Shown piece by piece: positions 22,022 to 31,030 of a stretch of 34,111 nt of DNA (position 1 is its first letter; every line of letters begins with the position of its first letter). The position numbers were made by a program, and so were the translations under genes. This stretch comes from Paraburkholderia terricola (GTDB lineage: Bacteria > Pseudomonadota > Gammaproteobacteria > Burkholderiales > Burkholderiaceae). The notes below the pieces were generated by a model. It ran no database searches. It was not told the DNA's origin and saw nothing but the letters and a program-made list of their open reading frames with translations. Location of the stretch: positions 1 through 34,111 of the forward strand of contig NZ_FRAB01000060.1 in the NCBI RefSeq assembly GCF_900142195.1, read 5' to 3'.

Positions 22022-22184
22022 AGTCATGACCGAACCGACGAGAGCCCTTCGTCATACCAGGTAAATGGGATAACAACTGGCGCTGTCAGTGTTCGATACT
22101 AGAGCGGCAACGGTCGTGAAGCGAGACTGTCGAATGGCATAAGACGAATGCACGTTTCTCAGGCACGAGACCGTGGTCGTAATG

Positions 22185-22218
22185 AAAAAGCCCCTGCTAG
22201 TCATCGACCAACAGGGGC
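22185..22218 (-). terminator. Intrinsic terminator after the nuo-DUF2818-NUDIX transcript
   Basis: On the minus strand, GCCCCTG (22218-22212) pairs with CAGGGGC (22196-22190) around a 15-nt loop, then TTTTT. It lies 52 nt after the NUDIX stop codon and probably ends the complex I operon transcript. Confidence 0.85.
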
Positions 22219-22270
22219 TTCTCGCAATTCTTCAGCCGGCGCGCCTGGCGCGCCTCATGAACCCATAGCG

Positions 22271-22855
22271 CTATTGCGGCTCCGCCATCGGCCAGGCGCC
22301 CGACAAAATTTTCTCCAGCCAGAACGTGCCGATCACCGTCTTCACGTCGGTAATCTTGCCGGTGCGTACCCACTCGGACACATCGGCAACGCTTGCCGTG
22401 AACAGTTCGAGGAATTCCCCGTCGTCGAGCTTACGCTCGCCGGCGCTCAGGCCGCGAGCGAGGTAAATGTCGATGAACTCCGTCGAGTAGGAAATGATCG
22501 GGTGAATGCGCGTCAGATAAACATATTCGCGCGCCGTGTAGCCGGTTTCTTCCCGCAACTCACGAATCGCACAAGCGAGTGCGCCTTCGTTCGGGTCGAG
22601 CTTGCCGGCCGGATACTCGACCATGACCTTGCCCATCGGATAGCGATACTGGCTTTCCAGCAACACGCGGCCGTCGTCGAATAACGGAATGACCATGACG
22701 GCGCCCGGATGCTGAACATATTCGCGCGTGGCGTGCTTGCCATCCGGCAAGCGAACCGTGTCGCACTTGAGCGTCAGAAACGGCCCTTGATGCATCGTTT
22801 TGCTCTCGAGACACGTCTCGGTGAGCACGGCGTCGTGATCAGGAAGTTCAGCCAT
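22271..22855 (-). CDS. NUDIX hydrolase, ADP-ribose pyrophosphatase type
   Basis: A 194-residue NUDIX hydrolase. The full Nudix box runs from Gly84 to Tyr106 (Gly84, Glu90, Arg98-Glu99, Glu102-Glu103, Gly105), supplying the metal-binding glutamates. The preceding YPAGKLD and following HPIISYSTEFIDIYLARGL are typical of the NudF/ADP-ribose diphosphatase group, which cleaves ADP-ribose to AMP and ribose 5-phosphate. GAGGT precedes the ATG. It lies 42 nt after the DUF2818 gene with no terminator between, so it is probably transcribed with the nuo operon, linking turnover of an NAD breakdown product with the NADH-oxidising complex; the link is inference. Confidence 0.9.
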   Translation of the reverse strand: MAELPDHDAVLTETCLESKTMHQGPFLTLKCDTVRLPDGKHATREYVQHPGAVMVIPLFDDGRVLLESQYRYPMGKVMVEYPAGKLDPNEGALACAIRELREETGYTAREYVYLTRIHPIISYSTEFIDIYLARGLSAGERKLDDGEFLELFTASVADVSEWVRTGKITDVKTVIGTFWLEKILSGAWPMAEPQ

Positions 22856-22897
22856 GGCGGACCTCGGGACAGCTTGGAGCGCGACGGCGAGGCGCCG

Positions 22898-23194
22898 TCA
22901 GCGGCGTTTGACGAGATACTGAAAGGTAAAGCCGGGGAATGCGAACACGACGAACAAGGCGAACGTGATGGCGTAGAACTGCCAGCCCTGCTCGAAGCGG
23001 TTACCCGCGCGTGCCTCAAGCAGGAAACCGAGCGCGCCGACCACGAAGTACAGCACGATCAACTCGGCAATCCTGATCCAGGCGCTCTTCCTCGCCGCTT
23101 TCAACGGCACGGCGGCGAAGAGGCGCTGATTCAGGAACGGCAGGTTGGCGCCGACCAGCGCCAACAACACGATGAACCAACCCGCAGCCGACAT
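22898..23194 (-). CDS. DUF2818 family small membrane protein
   Basis: A 98-residue membrane protein (starting MSAAGWFIVLLALVGANLPF) that I recognise as DUF2818, commonly found just after nuoN in Burkholderiales. Three hydrophobic segments are visible: residues 4-20, about 41-59, and 71-92. The loop at 20-40 is basic; the C-terminus ends YLVKRR. The ATG shares its first base with the last base of the nuoN stop codon (TGATG), so translation is coupled. Position and coupling suggest an accessory or assembly role for complex I; no function is established. A longer frame through the same region is fortuitous because it runs inside nuoN. Confidence 0.85.
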   Translation of the reverse strand: MSAAGWFIVLLALVGANLPFLNQRLFAAVPLKAARKSAWIRIAELIVLYFVVGALGFLLEARAGNRFEQGWQFYAITFALFVVFAFPGFTFQYLVKRR

Positions 23195-24666
23195 CAGAGC
23201 AGCAGCGTGTGCTGGATCGCCTGCAAGCAGGCCTTCAGCAACGGATCCGGCACGATGCCGAGCACCAGCACGGCAACGCCGTTGAACGCGAGCAACGCGC
23301 GCGTGCTGGCATCGGCGACGATCGGCGACTTGTCTTGCGGTTCGTCGAAATACATCAGCTTGACGATACGCAGGTAGTAGAACGCGCCGAACAGCGACGT
23401 GATCACGGCCAGCACCGTCAGCCAGGTCAAACCGGCGTTCATCGTTGCCTGCAGCACCGCAAGCTTGGCGTAGAAGCCGACCGCGGGCGGGATGCCGGCG
23501 AGCGAGAACATCATCACCATCATCACGAACGCGAACACCGGACTGCGCTGATTCAGACCCTTGAAGTCTTCGAGCGTATCCGCTTCGAAGTCGCGGCGCG
23601 CCAGCAGCATGATGACGCCGAAGGTGCCCATCGTCGTGATCAGGTAGACGATGCTGTAGTACATCGCCGAGCCGTACGCGTTGGCCGCGCCCGTGGTCTT
23701 TTGATCGACCACGCCGGCCAGCAGACCGAGCAGCACGAAGCCCATGTTCGAGATCGCCGAATACGCGAGCATCCGCTTGACGTTGCGTTGCACGATACCG
23801 GTAATGTTGCCGACGATCAGCGACAACGCCGCCAGGATCACCAGCATTTGCTGCCATTCGACAGCCAGCGGCAGCAGACCCATCACGAGGAAGCGCAAGC
23901 CCCAGGCGAACGCGGCGACCTTCGGACCGCCGCCTACCAGCAACGTCATCGCCGTCGGCGCGCCCTGATACACGTCGGGCACCCACATATGGAACGGCAC
24001 CGCACCCATCTTGAACGCCACGCCGGCCACGATGAAGATCACGCCGAACAACAGCACGCTAGGATCGTAGTGGCTCGTGCCGATCGCCTTGAACACTTCG
24101 TTCAGGTCGAGCGAGCCGGTCGCGCCGTACAGCATGGAGATGCCGTACAGCAGGAAACCGGACGCCAGTGCGCCGAGCACGTAGTACTTCATCGCGGCTT
24201 CGTTCGACTGCGCCGCGTCGCGACGCAATGCGATCACGCCGTACAACGACAGCGACATCAGTTCCAGACCGAGATACAGCGTCAGGAAGTTGTTGCCGGA
24301 GATCATCACGAGTTGGCCGAGCAAGGAGAACATGCCCAGCAGGAAAAACTCGCCGCGGAACAGGCCGCGATCCTCGAGGTAGCGGCGCGAATACACGATC
24401 GACACCGCATAGCCGAGCGTCACGACGGCTTTCATCACGTTGGCGAACGAGTCCACCACGTACATGTGGCCGAAGAAGTAATGCACTTGCGGGTCGAACG
24501 CGTTCACCGCGAACCAGATCCCGCCGACCAGCGTCGAGAAGAACGCGATGAAATACGTGGTGCGGCGACCGGCCTGGCCGACGAACGTGTCGTTGAGCCA
24601 CGCGACGACAACGGCGAGCATCACCAGCGCGTCGGGCAACAGAGCAGTCATAGGGGCGTTTTGCAT
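23194..24666 (-). CDS. nuoN: NADH-quinone oxidoreductase subunit N
   Basis: A 490-residue membrane subunit of complex I, one of the three antiporter-like proton channels (NuoL, M, N). About 14 membrane helices. Key features: LYLGLELMSLSLYGVIAL (the conserved Glu in helix 5), AVPFHMWVPDVYQGAPT (the Lys is just before, in FKMGAVPFH), and VKRMLAYSAISNMGFVLLG. The ATG at 24666 (MQNAPMTALL) is chosen over an upstream extension; GGAGG lies 12 nt before it. The gap from nuoM is 25 nt. Confidence 0.97.
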   Translation of the reverse strand: MQNAPMTALLPDALVMLAVVVAWLNDTFVGQAGRRTTYFIAFFSTLVGGIWFAVNAFDPQVHYFFGHMYVVDSFANVMKAVVTLGYAVSIVYSRRYLEDRGLFRGEFFLLGMFSLLGQLVMISGNNFLTLYLGLELMSLSLYGVIALRRDAAQSNEAAMKYYVLGALASGFLLYGISMLYGATGSLDLNEVFKAIGTSHYDPSVLLFGVIFIVAGVAFKMGAVPFHMWVPDVYQGAPTAMTLLVGGGPKVAAFAWGLRFLVMGLLPLAVEWQQMLVILAALSLIVGNITGIVQRNVKRMLAYSAISNMGFVLLGLLAGVVDQKTTGAANAYGSAMYYSIVYLITTMGTFGVIMLLARRDFEADTLEDFKGLNQRSPVFAFVMMVMMFSLAGIPPAVGFYAKLAVLQATMNAGLTWLTVLAVITSLFGAFYYLRIVKLMYFDEPQDKSPIVADASTRALLAFNGVAVLVLGIVPDPLLKACLQAIQHTLLL

Positions 24667-24691
24667 GGTCTTTAAATTCCTCCGCTCTGCG

Positions 24692-26182
24692 TTACTGGGA
24701 CAACGGCAGCTTTGACTGCGCAACGTGGGAGAGGAGGTTTTCCACGGATACGTGCATCACTTCGGTGAAGGGCTTCGGGTACAGGCCCATGAACAGCGTC
24801 AGTGCGGCGAGCACTGCCAGCATGAAAAACTCGCGACGGTTGATGTCGATGAGGCTCTTCACGTGATCGTTGGCGATCGCGCCGAAGTACACGCGCTTGT
24901 ACATCCACAGCGTGTAGGCCGCGCCGAGAATCAGCGTGACCGCCGCACCACCCGCGATCCAGAAGTTGTACTGGACCGCCGCCAGAATCACCATGAATTC
25001 GCCGACGAAACCCGAGGTGCCCGGCAAGCCGCAATTGGCCATCGAGAACAGCATCACGAACGCGGCGAACTTCGGCATGACGTTGACGACACCGCCGTAG
25101 TCCGCGATCTGACGCGAGTGCATGCGGTCGTACAGCACGCCGATGCTCAGGAACATCGCGCCGGAGACAAAACCGTGCGAGATCATCTGCACGATCGCGC
25201 CTTCCACGCCGAGCTGGTTGAAGATAAAGAAGCCGAGCGTGACGAAGCCCATGTGCGCGATCGACGAATAGGCGACCAGCTTCTTCATGTCCGTCTGCAC
25301 CATCGCGACCAGACCGATATAGATCACGGCGATCAGCGACAGCGCGATAACGACCGGCGCCAAGGAGTGGCTCGCGTCCGGCGTGATCGGCAGCGAGAAG
25401 CGCAGGAAACCGTACGCGCCCAGCTTCAGCATGATCGCGGCCAGCACGACCGAGCCGCCGGTCGGCGCTTCCACGTGCGCGTCGGGCAGCCATGTGTGCA
25501 CCGGCCACATCGGCACCTTCACGGCGAACGCCAGGAAGAACGCGATGAACAGCAACACTTGCGGCGTCATCGCGATCTGCGCGTGCTGCCACGTGGCGAG
25601 ATCGAACGTGCCGGTTTGAATGTACAGATACAGCAACGCGACCAGCATCAGCAGCGAGCCCATCAGCGTGTACAGGAAGAACTTGAACGCCGCGTACACG
25701 CGGTTCGCCCCACCCCACACGCCGATGATGATGTACATCGGAATCAGCGTGGCTTCGAAGAACACGTAGAACAGCATGCCGTCGGCCGAACTGAACACGC
25801 CGACCATGATGCCCGACAGGATCAGGAATGCGGCGAGATACTGCGCGACGTTCTTCGTGATGACTTCCCACGCGGAAATCACCACGATCACCGTAATCAA
25901 GGCGGTCAATACGACGAACCACATGGAGATGCCGTCGACACCCAGGTGGTAGGTGATGTTGAAGCGCTCGATCCAGTTCGCCTTTTCGACGAACTGCAGA
26001 TCGGCGGTGCTCGAATCAAAACCGGTGATCAGCGGGATCGTCACGATGAAGCTGACGATCGAACCGATCAGCGCAATCCAGCGCGCGGGAGCCGGGTTCC
26101 GGTCGGAACCGATAGCCAGGACCAGGAGACCGACGAGGATCGGCAACCAGATCGCAATACTGAGAATCGGATAAGCGTGCAT
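24692..26182 (-). CDS. nuoM: NADH-quinone oxidoreductase subunit M
   Basis: A 496-residue antiporter-like membrane subunit of complex I. Conserved elements: NITYHLGVDGISMWF near residue 75, FYVFFEATLIPMYIIIG (proton-path Glu), AFAVKVPMWPVHTWLPDAHVEAPTGGS (proton-path Lys), and MKKLVAYSSIAHMGFV. The start is the ATG at 26182 (MHAYPILSI), with GAGG 8 nt upstream; a longer frame to 26527 only runs inside nuoL. It lies 14 nt after the nuoL stop. Confidence 0.97.
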   Translation of the reverse strand: MHAYPILSIAIWLPILVGLLVLAIGSDRNPAPARWIALIGSIVSFIVTIPLITGFDSSTADLQFVEKANWIERFNITYHLGVDGISMWFVVLTALITVIVVISAWEVITKNVAQYLAAFLILSGIMVGVFSSADGMLFYVFFEATLIPMYIIIGVWGGANRVYAAFKFFLYTLMGSLLMLVALLYLYIQTGTFDLATWQHAQIAMTPQVLLFIAFFLAFAVKVPMWPVHTWLPDAHVEAPTGGSVVLAAIMLKLGAYGFLRFSLPITPDASHSLAPVVIALSLIAVIYIGLVAMVQTDMKKLVAYSSIAHMGFVTLGFFIFNQLGVEGAIVQMISHGFVSGAMFLSIGVLYDRMHSRQIADYGGVVNVMPKFAAFVMLFSMANCGLPGTSGFVGEFMVILAAVQYNFWIAGGAAVTLILGAAYTLWMYKRVYFGAIANDHVKSLIDINRREFFMLAVLAALTLFMGLYPKPFTEVMHVSVENLLSHVAQSKLPLSQ

Positions 26183-26196
26183 TAGTGTCCCTCGCC

Positions 26197-28251
<2,055 letters not shown>

Positions 28252-28268
28252 AACCGCTTTTCCTGAAA

Positions 28269-28574
28269 TTAACCTTTGAGCTGATCGAGATCCTCGACAT
28301 TGATCGTGTCGAGACTACGGAACAGGGTCACCAGAATCGCGAGGCCGATCGCCGCTTCCGCCGCCGCGACGGTCAGCACGAAGAAGACGAAGATCTGGCC
28401 ATGCACGTCGCCGAGGTAGTGCGAGAACGCGACGAAATTGGTGTTCACCGCGAGCAGCATCAATTCGATCGCCATCAGGATGATGATGACGTTGCGACGG
28501 TTCAGGAAAATGCCGACGACGCTGATCGCAAACAGGATCGCGCCGAGAACGAGGTAATGGGCAAGGGTCAACAT
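28269..28574 (-). CDS. nuoK: NADH-quinone oxidoreductase subunit K
   Basis: A 101-residue membrane subunit with three helices, standard length. The conserved glutamates of the proton path are in IIILMAIELMLLAVN (Glu37 region) and AAAEAAIGLAI (Glu73 region). AGGAG lies 9 nt before the ATG; 20 nt separate it from nuoJ. Confidence 0.97.
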   Translation of the reverse strand: MLTLAHYLVLGAILFAISVVGIFLNRRNVIIILMAIELMLLAVNTNFVAFSHYLGDVHGQIFVFFVLTVAAAEAAIGLAILVTLFRSLDTINVEDLDQLKG

Positions 28575-28594
28575 GATTTCTATCTCCTGTCCGC

Positions 28595-29281
28595 TCAGCC
28601 GTTTTTCGCCGGGGCCGAGTCGGCCGCTGCCGCGGCTGCGGCGGCTTCTTCCGCCGCGACGGTCGCCGCGGTCTTTTCCGATGGCATTTTCACGACGCGC
28701 ACGCGATCCTGGGCACGCACCTTGACCTGATCGCTGATCTTCTGGCGCTTGCTGTCCTTCTTATGGCTCGTGGTAAGCGCGACGGCCGCGATGATCGCCA
28801 CCAGCAGCACGAGGCCGGCGACTTCGAACGCGAAGATGTAGTCGGTGTAGATGACCTTGCCGATGAGGCGCGTGTTCGACCAGTCGGCCATGCCGTTGGC
28901 GGCAGCGGTGGTGTCGCGCAACGCCGTGGCGGTAGCGCCATAGCCGTGCCACAGGATCAGCGCGGTTTCGATCACGATGATCGCGCCCACCAGCGTGGCC
29001 ATCGGCACGAAGCGTTTGAAGTCGCGCCGCAGCACGTCGATATTGATGTCCAGCATCATCACGACGAACAGGAACAGCACCATCACCGCCCCGACGTAGA
29101 CCAGCACCAGCAGGATCGCGAGGAACTCGGCCTCGAGCAGCATCCAGATCGCGGCTGCGTTGAAGAACGCCAGCACGAGAAACAGTGCGGACGACACCGG
29201 GTTGCGCGAGGTGATCACCTTCAGCCCTGAGACAACCAGGAGCAGCGCGAAGATGTAGAACAGTACGGTCGTGAATTCCAT
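28595..29281 (-). CDS. nuoJ: NADH-quinone oxidoreductase subunit J
   Basis: A 228-residue membrane subunit with five helices (residues 1-170), including the conserved YVGAVMVLFLFVVMMLDI helix whose pi-bulge couples to quinone reduction. The C-terminal 55 residues are charged and then almost pure Ala (AAEEAAAAAAAADSAP), longer than in E. coli. The ribosome site is weak, and an unusual 180-nt spacer lies between it and nuoI. Confidence 0.96.
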   Translation of the reverse strand: MEFTTVLFYIFALLLVVSGLKVITSRNPVSSALFLVLAFFNAAAIWMLLEAEFLAILLVLVYVGAVMVLFLFVVMMLDINIDVLRRDFKRFVPMATLVGAIIVIETALILWHGYGATATALRDTTAAANGMADWSNTRLIGKVIYTDYIFAFEVAGLVLLVAIIAAVALTTSHKKDSKRQKISDQVKVRAQDRVRVVKMPSEKTAATVAAEEAAAAAAAADSAPAKNG

Positions 29282-29461
29282 GATTACCGGTTCATCGTTA
29301 GGCCATCGTCAGGCATTGTTCTTTGGCACGTGGGGCTGGCAAAGCGGACAAGCCGCCAGTACAGCCGCACAGGTGCGCCGTGCCGCGGCGTTCAAGCCGC
29401 GACGCTCGGCCCGACAACAGGCCGTGTTACTGCTGCATTTACTGCTTCAAGCGAAGCCGCT
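29282..29461 (-). other. Structured 180-nt spacer between nuoI and nuoJ
   Basis: No gene is visible. Other gaps of the operon from nuoG to nuoN are 0-25 nt, so this one stands out. It contains potential hairpins: CTGGC/GCCAG (29336-29340 with 29355-29359), CGCGGC/GCCGCG (29384-29389 with 29396-29401) and CGGCC/GGCCG (29407-29411 with 29420-29424). None is followed by a T-run on the minus strand. Confidence 0.5.
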
Positions 29462-29950
29462 TCAACGATACGGTGCGTCGGCCGCCTTGTTCGCGGCGAT
29501 CTCCGCTTCGTAGCGATCGCCCACGGCCAGCAGCATGTCTTTCGTGAAGTACAGATCGCCGCGCTTTTCGCCGTGATATTCGAGGATGTGCGTTTCGACG
29601 ATCGAGTCGACCGGGCAGCTCTCTTCACAGAAACCGCAGAAGATGCACTTGGTCAGGTCGATGTCGTAGCGCGTGGTGCGGCGGGTATTGTCCGCGCGGG
29701 TTTCCGATTCGATCGTGATGGCGAGCGCCGGGCACACCGCTTCGCACAGCTTGCAGGCGATGCAGCGCTCTTCGCCGTTTTCATAGCGGCGCAGCGCATG
29801 CAGGCCGCGAAAACGCGGCGAGATCGGGGTTTTCTCTTCCGGGAACTGCACGGTCACCTTGCGCTGGAACGTATAACGTCCGGTCAGCGCGAGGCCTTTG
29901 AGCAATTCCGTGAGGAAAAAGGTCTTGAAAAAGTTTTGGATTGCGGTCAT
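29462..29950 (-). CDS. nuoI: NADH-quinone oxidoreductase subunit I
   Basis: A 162-residue peripheral subunit of complex I carrying two [4Fe-4S] clusters (N6a, N6b). Both ferredoxin motifs are intact: CIACKLCEAVCPAL and CIFCGFCEESCPVDS. An N-terminal amphipathic stretch (NFFKTFFLTELLKGL) anchors it to the membrane arm. It starts 15 nt after nuoH. Confidence 0.98.
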   Translation of the reverse strand: MTAIQNFFKTFFLTELLKGLALTGRYTFQRKVTVQFPEEKTPISPRFRGLHALRRYENGEERCIACKLCEAVCPALAITIESETRADNTRRTTRYDIDLTKCIFCGFCEESCPVDSIVETHILEYHGEKRGDLYFTKDMLLAVGDRYEAEIAANKAADAPYR

Positions 29951-29965
29951 GGGTTCATCCGCCCT

Positions 29966-31030
29966 TTATTTCCAGATGTTCAACGGCGACATGATCCAGA
30001 AGCCGACCACCACCAGCCACACCACGCAGACCGGAATGAAAATCTTCCAGCCCAGACGCATGATCTGGTCATAGCGATAGCGCGGAAACGTGGCGCGCGC
30101 CCAGATGAACACCGACAACAGGAAGAAAACCTTGGCGACGAGCCAAACGATGCCCGGGATAAACGACAGGAAACCGAACGGTGCGCTCCAGCCGCCGAGG
30201 AACAGTGTTGCAGCCAATGCCGAGATCACGATCATGTTGATGTACTCGGCGAGGAAGAACAGCGCGAACGCCATGCCCGAGTAATCGATCATGTGGCCCG
30301 CGACGATTTCCGACTCACCTTCCACCACGTCGAACGGGTGACGGTTCGTTTCGGCGATGCCCGAGATGAAATACACGACGAACATCGGCAGCAGCGGCAG
30401 CCAGTTCCACGACAGGAAGTTCAAGCCGTGCGAAGCGAAGAAGCCGTGCTCCTGCGAATTGACGATGCCCGACAGGTTCAGCGTGCCGGCCGTCATCAGC
30501 ACGACGACGAGCGCGAAGCCCATCGAGATTTCGTACGAGACCATCTGGGCGGCGGCGCGCATGGCGCCGAGGAACGCGTACTTCGAGTTCGACGCCCAGC
30601 CGGCCAGGATCACGCCGTACACGCCGATCGACGAAATCGCCATCGCGTACAACAGACCCGCGTTGATGTCGCCGAGCACCGCGCCCGCCTGGAACGGAAT
30701 CACCGCCCACACCGCGAACGCCGGCACCACCACCATGATCGGCGCGATCAGGTAGATCCAGCGGCTCGCCTGCGCCGGCTGAATGACTTCTTTCAGCAGC
30801 AGCTTCAGCACGTCGGCGATCGGCTGCAGCAAACCTGCGGGGCCGACGCGGTTCGGGCCGAGACGCACGTGCATCCAGCCGATCAGTTTACGCTCCCACA
30901 GAATCAGGTAAGCCACGCACAGCAGGATCACAACCGCCACCACCAGGATGCGCACCAGTGCCCACACCGTGGGCCATGCCACACCGAGAAGCTGGGTGCC
31001 GCCCGAGTTGATCGTATCGAACAAGCTCAT
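29966..31030 (-). CDS. nuoH: NADH-quinone oxidoreductase subunit H
   Basis: A 354-residue membrane subunit forming part of the quinone chamber. Family signatures: ERKLIGWMHVRLGPNRVGP, the loop segment FAVWAVIPF, and the acidic loop ETNRHPFDVVEGESEIVAG. About eight membrane helices. GGAGAAGG in the end of nuoG serves as ribosome site; the ATG follows the nuoG stop codon directly, so the two are translationally coupled. Confidence 0.98.
   Translation of the reverse strand: MSLFDTINSGGTQLLGVAWPTVWALVRILVVAVVILLCVAYLILWERKLIGWMHVRLGPNRVGPAGLLQPIADVLKLLLKEVIQPAQASRWIYLIAPIMVVVPAFAVWAVIPFQAGAVLGDINAGLLYAMAISSIGVYGVILAGWASNSKYAFLGAMRAAAQMVSYEISMGFALVVVLMTAGTLNLSGIVNSQEHGFFASHGLNFLSWNWLPLLPMFVVYFISGIAETNRHPFDVVEGESEIVAGHMIDYSGMAFALFFLAEYINMIVISALAATLFLGGWSAPFGFLSFIPGIVWLVAKVFFLLSVFIWARATFPRYRYDQIMRLGWKIFIPVCVVWLVVVGFWIMSPLNIWK

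Noticed and set aside
22022..22184. Possible small gene between the inverted repeat and the nuo terminator
   Set aside because: A plus-strand frame from 22148 runs antisense to the NUDIX gene and lacks a ribosome site; no other signal is visible.
22898..23986. A 362-residue minus-strand frame covering DUF2818 and part of nuoN
   Set aside because: Only its last 98 residues are a real protein (DUF2818); the rest is nuoN read in another frame.
23209..24675. Very long plus-strand frame (488 residues) opposite nuoN
   Set aside because: An antisense shadow of nuoN in high-GC DNA; it is rich in His, Arg, Gln and Asp with no domain, as are similar frames opposite nuoM, nuoL and nuoG.
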